A stretch of DNA of 64,000 nt, from assembly GCF_000513295.1 (NCBI RefSeq), contig NC_023065.1, positions 1,364,001-1,428,000 of the forward strand. The letters run 5' to 3'. Shown piece by piece: positions 1 through 9,924 of this stretch (position 1 is the stretch's first letter; every line of letters starts with the position of its first letter). The notes under the pieces were generated by a model. It had not been told where the DNA came from and made no database searches. It saw nothing but the letters and a program-made list of their open reading frames with translations. The translations under genes and the position numbers were made by a program. This DNA comes from Magnetospirillum gryphiswaldense MSR-1 v2. Lineage in GTDB: Bacteria; Pseudomonadota; Alphaproteobacteria; Rhodospirillales; Magnetospirillaceae.

Positions 1-1329
1 CAGGATGATGGCCGGCTTGGCCGCGTTCTTTAGCACCTCGGCGAAGGGATGGGTCCCGACGACGATGTCGGCCAGGATGGAGGCCTGCTCGCCCAGCCAG
101 TCATGCTTGAAGGTCAGATCGGTCTTGGGGCCGATCACCGCCGCCTTGAAGCCGCCCTTCAGCCAACGCTTGCGGATACGGGCATTCAACACCGGCGCCT
201 CGACGCGCGGGTTGGAGCCGATGATCAGCAAGGCGTCAGCTTCTTCGATGCCGGCGATGGTGCTGTTGAACAGATAGCCGGCGCGGTTGCCGGGGGCCAG
301 CTTGGCGCCGTCCTGACGGCAATCCATGTTGCCCGAGCCCAGGGCGATCAGCAGATCCTTCAGGGCCTGCATGGTCTCGACGTCGGTCTGGTCACCGGCG
401 ATGGCGGCGATCTTCGACCCGGCCACGCCCTTGACCTTGCCAGCGATGGCGGCGAAGGCGTCGGACCACGAGGTGGCCGCCAGCTTGCCGTCCTTGCGCA
501 CGTAAGCACGGTCCAGGCGCTGACGCTTCAGGCCGTCGACGGCGAAGCGCGAGCGATCCGACAGCCATTCCTCGTTGATGTCGTCATTGACGCGGGGAAG
601 GATGCGGATGACCTCGTTGCCACGGGTATCGACGCGGATGGCCGAGCCCAGGGCGTCCATGGCATCGACGCTTTCGGTCTTCTTCAGTTCCCAGGCGCGA
701 TAGGTGTAGCTGGCCGGCTTGTTGGTCAGCGCGCCCACCGGGCACAGATCGATCAAATTGCCCGACAGTTCCGACGACACGGCGGCGCCGACATAGCGCC
801 CGATTTCCAGATGCTCGGACCGGCCCAGGCCGCCCAGCACCGGAGTACCGGCGATTTCGGAAATGAAGCGGATGCAACGGGTGCACTGGATGCAGCGGGT
901 CATCCAGGTCTGGATCAGCGGACCGTAATTCTTGTCCTCGACCGCCCGCTTCTCTTCCTGATAGCGGCTGCGATCGCCGCCATAGGTCATGGCCTGATCC
1001 TGCAGGTCGCATTCACCGCCCTGGTCGCAGATGGGGCAATCCAGCGGATGGTTGATCAGCAGGAATTCCATCACGCCCTGACGCGCCTTGCGCACATTGG
1101 CGTTGTTGGTGTGCACCACCATCCCCTCACCCACCGGCATGGCGCAGGAGGCGACGGGCTTGGGCATCTTTTCCACTTCCACCAGGCACATGCGGCAATT
1201 GCCGGCCACGGCCAGACGTTCGTGATAGCAAAAACGCGGGATCTCGATGCCGATGGTTTCGGCGGCCTGGAGGATGGTCACCCCGGCTTCGACTTCGATC
1301 TCGGTTCCGTCGATCGTCAGTTTGGGCAT
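1..1329 (-). CDS. nuoG: NADH-quinone oxidoreductase subunit G (NuoG), 3' end cut by window
   Basis: Peripheral-arm subunit of respiratory complex I, carrying several iron-sulfur clusters on the electron path from FMN to quinone. The reading frame stays open from the ATG at 1329 to the window edge (443 codons), so the C-terminal part lies outside. The N-terminus is a 2Fe-2S ferredoxin fold (FCYHERL, then GNCRMCLVE). It is followed by the His-containing 4Fe-4S region (HPLDCPICDQGGECDLQD) and CIQCTRCIRF. The start of the molybdopterin-like domain shows IGSNPRVEAPV. It lies 16 bp after nuoF as the seventh gene of the nuo operon. The order is the canonical bacterial one, so nuoH is expected next to the left. 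Confidence 0.96.
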   Translation of the reverse strand, partial: MPKLTIDGTEIEVEAGVTILQAAETIGIEIPRFCYHERLAVAGNCRMCLVEVEKMPKPVASCAMPVGEGMVVHTNNANVRKARQGVMEFLLINHPLDCPICDQGGECDLQDQAMTYGGDRSRYQEEKRAVEDKNYGPLIQTWMTRCIQCTRCIRFISEIAGTPVLGGLGRSEHLEIGRYVGAAVSSELSGNLIDLCPVGALTNKPASYTYRAWELKKTESVDAMDALGSAIRVDTRGNEVIRILPRVNDDINEEWLSDRSRFAVDGLKRQRLDRAYVRKDGKLAATSWSDAFAAIAGKVKGVAGSKIAAIAGDQTDVETMQALKDLLIALGSGNMDCRQDGAKLAPGNRAGYLFNSTIAGIEEADALLIIGSNPRVEAPVLNARIRKRWLKGGFKAAVIGPKTDLTFKHDWLGEQASILADIVVGTHPFAEVLKNAAKPAIIL

Positions 1330-1345
1330 GTTGTCTCTAACCTCC

Positions 1346-2623
1346 TCAGGCCGCGCTGGAATTGCGGGCCCGGATCTTCTTTTCGATCTCGGGGCGGAAA
1401 TTGCGGATCAGACCCTGGATCGGCCAAGCGGCGGCGTCTCCCAGGGCGCAGATGGTGTGGCCTTCCACCTGCTTGGTCACCTGCTGCAACAGGTCGATTT
1501 CCTCGATGGTGGCGTCGCCCTTGTCCATGCGTTCCATCATCCGCCACATCCAGCCGGTGCCTTCGCGGCACGGCGTGCACTGGCCGCAGCTTTCGTGCTT
1601 GTAGAAGCGCGACAGCCGGGTGATGGCGCGGACGATGTCGGTGGACTTGTCCATGACGATGACCGCCGCCGTGCCCAGGCCCGATCCGGCCTCACGCAGG
1701 CCGTCGAAATCCATCGGGCAATTCTCGATCACTTCACGGGTCAGCACCGGGGTCGAACAACCGCCGGGGATGACACCCATCAGATTGTCCCAGCCGCCAC
1801 GGATACCGCCGCAATGCTTGTCGATCAGCTCGCGGAAGCTGATGCCCATTTCCTCTTCCACATTGCACGGCTTGTTCACATGGCCGGAAATGCAGAACAG
1901 CTTGGTGCCCGAGTTCTTGGCCCGGCCCAGGCCGGCGAACCAAGCGCCCGAGCGGCGCAGGATGGCAGGGACAACGGCGATGGATTCGACGTTGTTGACG
2001 GTGGTCGGGCAGCCGTAGAGGCCGACACCGGCGGGGAACGGCGGCTTCAGACGGGGCTGGCCCTTCTTGCCTTCCAAGGATTCGATCAGCGCCGATTCCT
2101 CGCCGCAGATGTAAGCGCCGGCGCCGCGATGGACGTAGAGATCGAAATCCCAGCCGGAGCCGCAGGCGTTCTTGCCGATCAGACCGGCGGCATAAGCCTC
2201 GTCGATGGCCACTTGCAGGTGTTCGGCTTCGCGCACGAACTCACCGCGGATATAGATGTAGGAGGCATGAGCGCCAATGGCGAACGAGGCCAGCAGCGCG
2301 CCCTCGACCAGCTTGTGCGGGTCGAAGCGCATGATCTCGCGATCCTTGCAGGTGCCCGGCTCGCCTTCGTCGGCGTTGATGACCAGATAATGCGGACGCG
2401 CCCCTTCGGTCTTGGGCATGAAGGACCACTTCATGCCGGTGCCGAAACCGGCGCCGCCGCGACCGCGCAGGCCCGAGGTCTTGACTTCCTCGATGATGGC
2501 GTCGCGGCCCTTGGCCAGCAGCGCCTTGGTGTTGTCCCAGTCACCACGGGACTGGGCGCCCTTCAGGCGCCAGTCGTGAATGCCATAGAGATTGGTGAAG
2601 ATTCTGTCCTGATCGCGCAGCAT
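1346..2623 (-). CDS. nuoF: NADH-quinone oxidoreductase subunit F (51 kDa, NADH/FMN binding)
   Basis: Catalytic NADH dehydrogenase subunit of complex I; it binds NADH, FMN and the N3 4Fe-4S cluster. Visible signatures are the glycine-rich nucleotide region ([19 protein letters not shown]), [14 protein letters not shown], the FMN-site stretch [19 protein letters not shown], and the cluster ligands in [11 protein letters not shown] with a later conserved Cys near TICALGD. At about 425 residues it has normal family length. The junction with nuoE reads GTGATG: the ATG at 2623 overlaps the nuoE stop by one base, while the GTG at 2626 is a possible alternative start. Either way translation is coupled to nuoE. 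Confidence 0.97.
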   Translation of the reverse strand: MLRDQDRIFTNLYGIHDWRLKGAQSRGDWDNTKALLAKGRDAIIEEVKTSGLRGRGGAGFGTGMKWSFMPKTEGARPHYLVINADEGEPGTCKDREIMRFDPHKLVEGALLASFAIGAHASYIYIRGEFVREAEHLQVAIDEAYAAGLIGKNACGSGWDFDLYVHRGAGAYICGEESALIESLEGKKGQPRLKPPFPAGVGLYGCPTTVNNVESIAVVPAILRRSGAWFAGLGRAKNSGTKLFCISGHVNKPCNVEEEMGISFRELIDKHCGGIRGGWDNLMGVIPGGCSTPVLTREVIENCPMDFDGLREAGSGLGTAAVIVMDKSTDIVRAITRLSRFYKHESCGQCTPCREGTGWMWRMMERMDKGDATIEEIDLLQQVTKQVEGHTICALGDAAAWPIQGLIRNFRPEIEKKIRARNSSAA

Positions 2624-3228
2624 CACGCCTTCTCCGGTCCGAAGGTGAGGTCGCCAAGGGTGGTCGGGCCACCCTCAGGAGCCGAGAACTGCCGGCCGCC
2701 CTGCGGGCCCGGAGCCGGGGTTTCGCCCCGCTTGAGCGCTTCCAGCACCGCCTTGGTGCTTTCCGGCGTCAGGTCCTCGTAATAATCGTCGTTGATCTGC
2801 ATCATCGGCGCGTTGACGCAAGCGCCCAGGCATTCCACCTCGGCCAGGGTGAACTTGCCGTCGGCGGTGGTTTCGCCCCACTCGACGCCGAGCAATTCCT
2901 TGACGGTCTCGCCGACGCCATCCGAGCCACGCAACAGGCAACAGATATTGGTGCACACCTGCACGTGGTACTGACCCACGGGCTTCTGGTTGTACATGGT
3001 GTAGAAGGTCACCACTTCCTGCACCCGGATCGGCGCCATTTCCAGCATCTCGGCGATATATTCGATCACCGCGATGGAGGTCCAGCCGACCTGACGCTGG
3101 GCCAGATCAAGCAGCGGCATCACCGCCGATTGCTGACGGCCCGCCGGGTACTTGGCGATGATTTTCTTGGCCGTCTCCAGATTTTCCGGAGTGAAGGCGA
3201 AGCTGGTCATGTCTTGTTCAGTGCTCAT
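2623..3228 (-). CDS. nuoE: NADH-quinone oxidoreductase subunit E (24 kDa)
   Basis: Complex I subunit holding the N1a 2Fe-2S cluster beside NuoF. The thioredoxin-like ferredoxin fold is shown by the two ligand pairs, VCTNICC and [10 protein letters not shown]. The N-terminal helical region ([21 protein letters not shown]) is typical of the family. At 201 residues it is somewhat longer than the E. coli protein because of a Pro/Gly-rich C-terminal tail after the ferredoxin domain, as in many alphaproteobacterial and mitochondrial homologues. Its start overlaps the nuoD stop by 4 bp (ATGA), which indicates translational coupling. Confidence 0.96.
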   Translation of the reverse strand: MSTEQDMTSFAFTPENLETAKKIIAKYPAGRQQSAVMPLLDLAQRQVGWTSIAVIEYIAEMLEMAPIRVQEVVTFYTMYNQKPVGQYHVQVCTNICCLLRGSDGVGETVKELLGVEWGETTADGKFTLAEVECLGACVNAPMMQINDDYYEDLTPESTKAVLEALKRGETPAPGPQGGRQFSAPEGGPTTLGDLTFGPEKA

Positions 3229-4403
3229 CGGTCGATCTCGCCGAAAACGATGTCGATGGAGCCGATATTGGCCACCACGTCGGCCAGCATGTGTCCCTTC
3301 GACATCATGTCCAGCGCCTGCAGGTGAACGTATCCCGGCGGACGGATCTTGCAGCGATAAGGCTTGTTGCTGCCGTCGGCGACCAGATAGACGGCGAATT
3401 CGCCCTTGGGCGCCTCGACCGCCGCATAGACCTCGCCTGCCGGCACATGGAAGCCTTCGGTGAACAGCTTGAAGTGATGGATCAGCGCTTCCATCGACTG
3501 CTTCATCTCGGCCCGGGGCGGCGGCGACACCTTGCGGTCATCGACCTTGACCGGGCCGGACGGCATCTCGCGGATGCATTGCTTCATGATCTTCACCGAT
3601 TCGCGCATCTCGATGATGCGGATCAGGTAACGGTCATAGCAATCGCCGACCTTGCCCACCGGAATGTCGAAATCCATGCGGTCATAGACTTCGTAGGGCT
3701 GGCTCTTGCGCAGATCCCAGGCGATGCCCGAGGCGCGCAGATTGGGACCGGTAAAGCCCCAATCCAGCGCCTGTTCGGCGCTGACGGTGCCGATATCGAC
3801 GGTGCGCTGCTTGAAGATACGGTTTTCGGTCACCAGGGTCTCGATATCATCGATGACCTTGGGATACTGATCGCACCAGGCATCGATGTCTTCCAAGAGA
3901 CCCGCCGGCAGATCCTGGGCGACGCCGCCGACGCGGAAGTAATTGGCGTGCAGACGAGCACCGCAAGCGCGCTCGTAGAACTCCATCAGCTTCTCGCGTT
4001 CCTCGAAACCCCACAGCATCGGCGTCATGCCGCCGACGTCGAAGACGAAGGAGCAGATATTGAGGATGTGGTTGAGGATGCGGCCCATTTCGCAATAAAG
4101 CACGCGGATGTACTGGCCGCGCAGCGGCACGGTGACGCCCAGCAGCTTTTCCGCCGCCATGACGAAGGCGTGCTCCTGGTTCATGGTGCCGACATAGTCC
4201 AGGCGGTCGAAATAGGGCGTCGCCTGGGTGTAGATCTTGTGCTCGATCAGCTTTTCGGTGCCGCGATGCAGCAGGCCGATATGCGGGTCGGCGCGGTCGA
4301 CGGTTTCACCCGACATTTCCAGGATCAGGCGCAGCACGCCGTGCGCGGCCGGATGCTGGGGACCGAAATTGATGTTGTAGCTCTTGATCTGCGATTCGGC
4401 CAT
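3225..4403 (-). CDS. nuoD: NADH-quinone oxidoreductase subunit D (49 kDa)
   Basis: Complex I subunit that forms the quinone-binding pocket together with NuoB; related to the large subunit of NiFe hydrogenases but without the metal-ligand cysteines. Recognised from [14 protein letters not shown] near the N-terminus, [14 protein letters not shown], the GLEEREKLM-like segment [18 protein letters not shown], and the C-terminal end DIVFGEIDR, which is highly conserved. The frame extends upstream to 4469, but homology begins with [18 protein letters not shown], so the ATG at 4403 is chosen (392 residues). It starts one base after the nuoC stop. NuoC and NuoD are separate genes here, unlike the fused NuoCD of E. 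coli. Confidence 0.97.
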   Translation of the reverse strand: MAESQIKSYNINFGPQHPAAHGVLRLILEMSGETVDRADPHIGLLHRGTEKLIEHKIYTQATPYFDRLDYVGTMNQEHAFVMAAEKLLGVTVPLRGQYIRVLYCEMGRILNHILNICSFVFDVGGMTPMLWGFEEREKLMEFYERACGARLHANYFRVGGVAQDLPAGLLEDIDAWCDQYPKVIDDIETLVTENRIFKQRTVDIGTVSAEQALDWGFTGPNLRASGIAWDLRKSQPYEVYDRMDFDIPVGKVGDCYDRYLIRIIEMRESVKIMKQCIREMPSGPVKVDDRKVSPPPRAEMKQSMEALIHHFKLFTEGFHVPAGEVYAAVEAPKGEFAVYLVADGSNKPYRCKIRPPGYVHLQALDMMSKGHMLADVVANIGSIDIVFGEIDR

Positions 4404-4404
4404 G

Positions 4405-5007
4405 TCAGTGGCTCCCCGCCTTTTCGTCGCCGGGCAGGCCTTGGCCTTCCCACGGCGACAGGAAATCAAAATTGCGGAAATCCTGCACCAGCTTGACCGG
4501 CTCGTAGACGCAGCGCTTCAACTCGTCGTCGTAGCGCAGTTCCACATGGCCGGTGAGCGGGAAGTCCTTGCGCAGAGGATGGCCCTCGAAGCCGTAATCG
4601 GTGAGGAGACGGCGCAGATCGGGGTGATCGGAGAAGATCACGCCGAACATGTCCCAGGTCTCGCGCTCGAACCAACCGGCGGAAGAGAACACACCGACCA
4701 CGGACGGCACCGGCGTTTCCTCGTCGGTGGCGACCTTGACCCGCACACGCTGGTTATGCTTCAGCGACAGCAGGTGGTAGACCACGTCGAAACGGTCTTC
4801 CCGGCCCGGCCAATCGACGCCGCAGACATCGACCAGTTGCTTGAACAGGCAGCCGGAATCATCGCGCAGGAAGGTCAGAACCTTGGCGATGGAAGGGGTG
4901 CGCACCAATACGGTCAACTCGCCGACGCGATTGACCTCGGTGGAAAGCACGTCGTTGGGCAGGGCAGCGGCGATATAGTCGCCCAGGTCCTTCAGCACTT
5001 GCGTCAT
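4405..5007 (-). CDS. nuoC: NADH-quinone oxidoreductase subunit C (30 kDa)
   Basis: Structural subunit of the complex I peripheral arm, docking NuoD to NuoB and NuoI. The family signature is plain: [19 protein letters not shown], followed by [20 protein letters not shown], the classic 30-kDa subunit motif. At 200 residues it is normal for a stand-alone NuoC. It sits 24 bp after nuoB in the operon. No unusual residues seen. Confidence 0.97.
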   Translation of the reverse strand: MTQVLKDLGDYIAAALPNDVLSTEVNRVGELTVLVRTPSIAKVLTFLRDDSGCLFKQLVDVCGVDWPGREDRFDVVYHLLSLKHNQRVRVKVATDEETPVPSVVGVFSSAGWFERETWDMFGVIFSDHPDLRRLLTDYGFEGHPLRKDFPLTGHVELRYDDELKRCVYEPVKLVQDFRNFDFLSPWEGQGLPGDEKAGSH

Positions 5008-5031
5008 GGTGTCTGGCCGTCCCTGTCGGTT

Positions 5032-5613
5032 CTAGCGGAGAATGGAGCCGGTACGGCGGATCTTCTTCTGTAACTGCAAGATGCCGTACAGAAGCGCTTC
5101 CGCCGTCGGCGGACAGCCGGGGACATAGACGTCCACCGGAACCACGCGGTCGCAACCGCGCACCACCGAATAGGAATAATGGTAATAGCCGCCGCCATTG
5201 GCGCACGAACCCATGGAGATGACCCAGCGCGGCTCGGCCATCTGGTCGTAGACGCGGCGCAACGCCGGGGCCATCTTGTTGGTGAGCGTGCCGGCGACGA
5301 TCATCACGTCGGACTGGCGCGGGCTGGGACGGAAGACGACGCCGAAGCGGTCCATGTCATAGCGCGAACAGCCGGCGTGGATCATCTCCACGGCGCAGCA
5401 GGCCAGACCGAAGGTCATCGGCCACAACGAGCCGGTGCGCGCCCAGTTGACCAGCTTGTCCACATTGGCGAGGACGAAGCCCTTGTCTTCGAGTTCGTCG
5501 GTGACCAACTTCAGAACGCTGTCTTGCGCCGCGCCCTGAGGCAGCGGCGCAGCATGCGCGGGCGTCACCAGACCGGAATTGGTCACTCCCATTCCAAGGC
5601 TCCCTTTCGCCAT
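5032..5613 (-). CDS. nuoB: NADH-quinone oxidoreductase subunit B (PSST)
   Basis: Complex I subunit carrying the terminal N2 4Fe-4S cluster that reduces quinone. Cluster ligands are visible as the tandem Cys pair in [10 protein letters not shown], then [10 protein letters not shown] and [15 protein letters not shown]. At 193 residues it has normal length. The start at 5613 overlaps the end of nuoA by 31 bp; a second in-frame Met at 5592 would shorten the overlap to 10 bp and leave the conserved part intact. Which start is used cannot be decided from sequence alone. Confidence 0.96.
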   Translation of the reverse strand: MAKGSLGMGVTNSGLVTPAHAAPLPQGAAQDSVLKLVTDELEDKGFVLANVDKLVNWARTGSLWPMTFGLACCAVEMIHAGCSRYDMDRFGVVFRPSPRQSDVMIVAGTLTNKMAPALRRVYDQMAEPRWVISMGSCANGGGYYHYSYSVVRGCDRVVPVDVYVPGCPPTAEALLYGILQLQKKIRRTGSILR

Positions 5614-5951
5614 TCATAGATGAAGCCGATGGTCAGCACCCCCAGGAACACCATCATCGACCAGAAGCCGAACATGCCGATCTTGCCCAGGGACACCGCC
5701 CACGGGAACAGGAAGGCCACTTCCAGATCGAAGATGATGAAGAGGATGGCGACAAGATAGAACCGCACGTCGAACTTGGAGCGCGCGTCGCCGAAGGCCT
5801 CGAAACCGCATTCATAGGCCGCGTTCTTCTCGGGGTCGGGCTTTTGCCGCCCCACCAGCCACGACGCGCCCACCGCGATCACGGAAACGGCGACGGCAAT
5901 TCCGATGAAGATCAGGATCGGCAGATATTCGAGCAGCCAAGCTTCCATCAT
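5583..5951 (-). CDS. nuoA: NADH-quinone oxidoreductase subunit A
   Basis: Small membrane subunit (122 residues) of complex I near the quinone chamber. Three hydrophobic segments are visible at about residues 8-29, 66-86 and 91-112. The conserved loop [35 protein letters not shown] is unmistakable for NuoA/ND3, including the Cys that marks the active/deactive loop. Two adjacent ATG codons (5951 and 5948) follow an AAGGG ribosome binding site. This is the first gene of the nuo operon; the roughly 250 bp upstream to tRNA-Asp must carry its promoter. An AT-rich run (5958-5968) lies just before the gene, but I could not assign a convincing -35. Confidence 0.96.
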   Translation of the reverse strand: MMEAWLLEYLPILIFIGIAVAVSVIAVGASWLVGRQKPDPEKNAAYECGFEAFGDARSKFDVRFYLVAILFIIFDLEVAFLFPWAVSLGKIGMFGFWSMMVFLGVLTIGFIYEWRKGALEWE

Positions 5952-6200
5952 CCAGCCCTTATATATATTGGGTCCGCCCGAAGCGCCCGCCCTTCCCGGC
6001 CCGTAACGATCTGCCGCGCCACAAGCAACCGGCCCAAGGCGCGGCTGCGCGTCGGGCGGTAAGACTGGCGGCGGAATGACAAACCCTGTTCAGGCAAATA
6101 TGGAAGAGAGACCCTCCCGGCAAGACACTAGCCTCAAGCGCCAATGGCCGCCAGGATAGATCATCCTTTCGCGAAGAAAAGACAATCCAGCCCTGGCTGG

Positions 6201-6277
<77 letters not shown>

Positions 6278-6679
6278 AACGCAGCCACCCGCGCGGGTAG
6301 GGGTGGTGTAATGCAGGGCCGGAAGACTGTCAAGCAAACATACCCCTTGCCAACAGCAATTTTGCCACAATCTGTTGTGTGCTGCGGCGCAGCAAGCCCC
6401 CTGCCCTCCGCCAACGGGTGGAGATGGGCGGGCCGAACGGGTAGGGTCCGGGCGCGAATATTGGGAAAGGGTGATGGGCCCAGCGTGCCTGCATGAGGGC
6501 GCAATCCTCTGTTGGTTTTAGCTTTCACCTTGGGCAAGCCATGCACCAAAAGAGCGCGTACGACATGTCGACCTCAAAAAGGTCAACTGCGCTTGGGGGG
6601 ATTAGGAAGTGCGCCACGAAGGGGCGCTATCGAAACGACCCACACTTTGGACCACGCAAAGGCCCATGCCTTACAGGCG
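6278..6679. other. 402-bp spacer between two tRNA genes, no coding sequence supported
   Basis: I find no open frame with a credible ribosome binding site here. It holds the tRNA-Asp promoter at its left end (6305-6333). At its right end a hairpin (6652-6682, CCACGC...GCGTGG with an inner AAGGC/GCCTT stem) overlaps the CCA end of tRNA-Val and could act as a 3' trailer structure. The hairpin has no T-run after it. Confidence 0.6.
6305..6333 (-). promoter_or_regulatory. Sigma-70 promoter of tRNA-Asp
   Basis: Read on the minus strand, a perfect -35 TTGACA (6328-6333) is followed after 17 bp by TACACC (6305-6310) as -10. The predicted transcript start falls about 20 bp before the tRNA 5' end. The -35 match and spacing are strong, the -10 is mediocre. 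Confidence 0.6.
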
Positions 6680-6755
6680 TGGTGGGCGGTGACGGGATCG
6701 AACCGCCGACATCCTGCGTGTAAAGCAGGCGCTCTACCATCTGAGCTAACCGCCC
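6680..6755 (-). tRNA. tRNA-Val (TAC)
   Basis: A 76-nt cloverleaf folds on the minus strand. The acceptor GGGCGGT pairs with ACCGCCC, the discriminator is A, and CCA is encoded. The anticodon loop TTTACAC between CCTGC and GCAGG gives anticodon TAC. It lies between hupB and tRNA-Asp. Confidence 0.97.
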
Positions 6756-6771
6756 GGCAGCCAGGACATGG

Positions 6772-6800
6772 TTCATACGGGGGATTGCGGCAAAAGGCAA
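6772..6800 (-). promoter_or_regulatory. Candidate sigma-70 promoter of tRNA-Val
   Basis: On the minus strand TTGCCT (6795-6800) and TATGAA (6772-6777) are separated by 17 bp, about 16 bp before the tRNA. It starts just beyond the hupB terminator, so an own promoter for the tRNA is expected. Confidence 0.5.
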
Positions 6801-6805
6801 TGGGG

Positions 6806-6847
6806 CAAAAACAAGGGCCGGACCTGCCCCCTGGCTGGTCCGGCCCT
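6806..6847 (-). terminator. Rho-independent terminator of hupB
   Basis: A perfect 10-bp stem, AGGGCCGGAC (6814-6823) with GTCCGGCCCT (6838-6847), lies 22 bp after the hupB stop. On the minus strand it is followed by TTGTTTTTGC, a usable U-tract. Confidence 0.85.
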
Positions 6848-6869
6848 GATGTCTTCACCCCAAGGGGGA

Positions 6870-7142
6870 TTACTGCACGGAATCCTTCAGGCCCTTGCCG
6901 GCCTTGAACTTCGGCTGCTTCGACGCCGGAATCTTGATGGTTTCGCCGGTGCGCGGGTTGCGGCCCTCGGAGGCGGCGCGTTCGGACACGGCGAAAGTGC
7001 CGAAGCCGACCAGACGCACGTCGTCACCACCGGCCAAGGCGCCGGAAATGGCATCGAATACACCATCAACAGCCTTGGCGGCATCAGCCTTGGACAGGCC
7101 AGCGCTGGCGGCAACCGCCGTCACGAGATCATTCTTGTTCAC
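6870..7142 (-). CDS. hupB: DNA-binding protein HU-beta
   Basis: Nucleoid-associated histone-like protein of 90 residues, the exact family size. It binds and bends DNA as a dimer. The N-terminal helical dimerisation part starts MNKNDLVTAVAASAGLSKAD. The beta-arm region contains the signature GFGTFAVSERAAS followed by GRNPRTGE and the conserved Pro-bearing IPASKQPKFKAGKGLKD. It lies downstream of lon, the usual arrangement in Proteobacteria. It is bounded by hairpins on both sides and so probably forms its own transcription unit. Confidence 0.97.
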   Translation of the reverse strand: MNKNDLVTAVAASAGLSKADAAKAVDGVFDAISGALAGGDDVRLVGFGTFAVSERAASEGRNPRTGETIKIPASKQPKFKAGKGLKDSVQ

Positions 7143-7332
7143 CTGAGTGCCCCCTTTGGAAAGTTGAACCCGCCGGCACCATCCCAGTGCACCCGCAGGG
7201 AAATTACAGGTGAAAAGTTTAATTCCGCTTTTTCCCCAGCGTCAATCATCAAAGCGCGGAAACCTTATGTTTTCCGCCATTTTTAGACCATCTTTGATAA
7301 ATATAGGGTCTTCACCCGAGGCCGAAATAGTT

Positions 7333-7362
7333 AACGGCGGCCCGGAATCCCGGGCCGCCGTT
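7333..7362 (-). terminator. Hairpin terminator after lon
   Basis: A 13-bp perfect inverted repeat (AACGGCGGCCCGG / CCGGGCCGCCGTT, loop of 4) lies 24 bp after the lon stop. On the minus strand the following bases are AACTATTT, a poor U-tract, so termination may be partial or Rho-assisted. Confidence 0.65.
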
Positions 7363-7385
7363 ATTTATCAAAAACAGTTATCAAG

Positions 7386-9788
7386 TCAGTGGGTCAGCAC
7401 CGCCCCCGCTTCGCCATCCTTGGTGGTGGAAGCGGCGCCATCGGCGGGCTCCTCCCACTCGATGGGGACCGGCATGCGGGTCAACGCCCGGGCCAGCACC
7501 TCGTCCACCGTACCGACCGGCACGATTTCCAGGCCCTTCTTGACGTTATCGGGGATTTCCGCCAAGTCCTTTTCATTGTCCTTGGGGATCAGCACGGTCT
7601 TCAGACCGCCGCGCAACGCCGCCAGCAGCTTTTCCTTGAGGCCGCCGATGGGCAGCACCCGACCGCGCAGGGTGATTTCGCCGGTCATGGCCACTTCACG
7701 CCGCACGGTGATGCCGGTGATGGCCGAAACGATGGCCGTGCACATGGCGATACCGGCGGACGGACCGTCCTTGGGGGTGGCGCCTTCGGGCACGTGGACG
7801 TGGATGTCCTTCTTCTCGAACACCGTCGGCTTGATACCCAAGCTGACCGAACGCGAGCGCACATAGGACCGCGCCGCCTGCACCGATTCCTGCATGACGT
7901 CGCCCAGCTTGCCGGTATGGCTGAAGCTGCCCTTGCCCGGCATGGTCACCGCCTCGATGGTCAGCAATTCGCCGCCCACCTCGGTCCAGGCCAGACCGGT
8001 GACGGCACCGACCATGTCTTCCAGCTCGGCCTCGCCGAAGCGGTACTTGCGCACGCCGGCGTATTTTTCCAGGTTCCTGGGCGTCACCGCCACCTTCAAC
8101 TTGCCCTTGGACACGATCTCGGTGGTGGCCTTGCGGGCTAGGTTAGCCAATTCACGTTCCAGGCTGCGCACCCCGGCTTCGCGGGTGTAATAGCGGCACA
8201 GATCGCGGATGGCGTCGTCGGACACCGTCCATTCACCCTTCTTCAGACCGGCGGCGGTGGCCACCTTGTCGAACAGGTGACGCTTGGCGATTTCCACCTT
8301 TTCGTCCTCGGTGTAGCCCGACAGACGGATCAGTTCCATACGGTCCAGCAACGGCTGCGGCATGCGCAGCGTGTTGGCGGTGGTGACGAACATCACGTCG
8401 GACAGATCGTAATCGACCTCGAGGTAATGGTCGTTGAAGGTGGCATTCTGCTCCGGGTCCAGCACTTCAAGCAGGGCCGAGGACGGATCGCCGCGCCAAT
8501 CGGCGCCCAGCTTGTCGATTTCGTCGAGCAGGAACAGCGGATTGGACGACTTGGCCTTCTTCATGCCCTGAATGATCTTGCCGGGCATGGAGCCGATATA
8601 GGTGCGGCGATGGCCGCGCACTTCGGCTTCGTCGCGCACGCCACCCAAGGAGATGCGGACGAAATTGCGCCCGGTCGCCTGGGCCATGGACTTGCCGAGC
8701 GAGGTCTTGCCGACGCCGGGCGGGCCGACCAGGCACAGGATCGGGCCCTTGACCTTTTCGGTGCGGGTTTGCACCGCCAAGTACTCGACGATGCGTTCCT
8801 TGACCTTCTCAAGCCCGTAATGTTCGGAATTGAGGATCTTTTCCGCCAGCTTGACGTCCTTCTTGACCTTGGTCCGCTTCTTCCACGGAATGGTCAAAAT
8901 CCAGTCCAGGTAATTGCGCACCACGGTGGCTTCCGCCGACATCGGGCTCATGGACTTCAGCTTCTTCAGCTCGGCCAAGGCCTTTTCGCGCGCTTCCTTC
9001 GACAGGCGGGTCTTGGCGATGCGCTCTTCCAGCTCGGCCGATTCGTCCTTGCCGTCGTCGCCTTCGCCCAGTTCCTTCTGGATCGCCTTCAGTTGCTCGT
9101 TCAGATAATACTCGCGCTGGGTCTTCTCCATCTGGCGCTTGACCCGGTTGCGAATCTTCTTTTCCACCTGCAGGACGCCGATCTCGCCTTCCATATAGGA
9201 ATAGACGCGTTCCAGCCGCTCGGCGGTGGTGCCCAACTCCAGCAATTCCTGCTTTTCGGAAATCTTGAGCGACAGGTGCGAGGCCACCGTGTCGGCCAGC
9301 TTGGCGGGGTCTTCGATCTGATTGACCGAGACCAGCACTTCCGGCGGAATCTTCTTGTTGAGCTTGATGTATTGCTCGAACTGGCCGACCACCGAACGGG
9401 ACAGGGCTTCCAGTTCCTGGCCTTCCAACACGCCGTCATCGATCATCTCGGCGGTGGCCTGGAAGAAGGATTCGTTGTCGGTGAAGCCGGTGATGCGGGC
9501 GCGGCGGCCACCTTCCACCAGCACCTTGACGGTGCCGTCGGGCAGCTTCAGCAATTGCAGGACAGTGGACACGGTGCCGACATCGTAAATGTCGGCGGTG
9601 GTCGGATCATCCTGAGCGGCGTTCTTTTGCGCGACCAGCAGGATCTGCTTGTCTTCGCGCATCACGTCTTCCAGCGCGCGCACCGATTTGTCACGACCGA
9701 CAAACAGCGGAACGATCATATGGGGGAAGACGACGATGTCGCGCAGCGGAAGAACGGGGAAGACGTCGCCACGAGCGATTTCGGACAT
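7386..9788 (-). CDS. lon: ATP-dependent Lon protease
   Basis: Cytoplasmic AAA+ serine protease (800 residues, typical length) that degrades misfolded and regulatory proteins. In order, it has an N-terminal LON substrate-binding domain (from [20 protein letters not shown]), a coiled-coil middle region, the AAA module with Walker [10 protein letters not shown] and Walker [11 protein letters not shown], and a C-terminal protease domain. The catalytic Ser lies in [11 protein letters not shown] and the catalytic Lys in the [12 protein letters not shown] region. It follows clpX on the same strand and precedes hupB. A heat-shock-like promoter candidate lies about 70 bp upstream. Confidence 0.98.
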   Translation of the reverse strand: MSEIARGDVFPVLPLRDIVVFPHMIVPLFVGRDKSVRALEDVMREDKQILLVAQKNAAQDDPTTADIYDVGTVSTVLQLLKLPDGTVKVLVEGGRRARITGFTDNESFFQATAEMIDDGVLEGQELEALSRSVVGQFEQYIKLNKKIPPEVLVSVNQIEDPAKLADTVASHLSLKISEKQELLELGTTAERLERVYSYMEGEIGVLQVEKKIRNRVKRQMEKTQREYYLNEQLKAIQKELGEGDDGKDESAELEERIAKTRLSKEAREKALAELKKLKSMSPMSAEATVVRNYLDWILTIPWKKRTKVKKDVKLAEKILNSEHYGLEKVKERIVEYLAVQTRTEKVKGPILCLVGPPGVGKTSLGKSMAQATGRNFVRISLGGVRDEAEVRGHRRTYIGSMPGKIIQGMKKAKSSNPLFLLDEIDKLGADWRGDPSSALLEVLDPEQNATFNDHYLEVDYDLSDVMFVTTANTLRMPQPLLDRMELIRLSGYTEDEKVEIAKRHLFDKVATAAGLKKGEWTVSDDAIRDLCRYYTREAGVRSLERELANLARKATTEIVSKGKLKVAVTPRNLEKYAGVRKYRFGEAELEDMVGAVTGLAWTEVGGELLTIEAVTMPGKGSFSHTGKLGDVMQESVQAARSYVRSRSVSLGIKPTVFEKKDIHVHVPEGATPKDGPSAGIAMCTAIVSAITGITVRREVAMTGEITLRGRVLPIGGLKEKLLAALRGGLKTVLIPKDNEKDLAEIPDNVKKGLEIVPVGTVDEVLARALTRMPVPIEWEEPADGAASTTKDGEAGAVLTH

Positions 9789-9858
9789 GCTACCTCTTCG
9801 GGCCTGCGGCTGGGGCTGGGCTGCCCCACACCGGCTTTAGACTTATTATATTCTACCT

Positions 9859-9886
9859 AGATGGTCGGATTCCCCGCCCCGTCAAG
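9859..9886 (-). promoter_or_regulatory. Candidate RpoH (sigma-32) promoter of lon
   Basis: On the minus strand CTTGAC (9881-9886) and CCATCT (9859-9864) stand with 18 bp between CTTG and CCAT. The pattern resembles heat-shock promoters and repeats the spacing found before clpP. A separate perfect TATAAT lies nearer the gene but has no good -35, so vegetative expression could also start there. Confidence 0.45.
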
Positions 9887-9924
9887 GGGAAAACCCGATC
9901 ATGACCCGGACGGACCGGCGCCGA

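Noticed and set aside
6278-6679. Small ORFs between the tRNA genes (for example 6493-6723)
   Set aside because: They run into tRNA-Val, lack ribosome binding sites and have tRNA-derived sequence at their ends.
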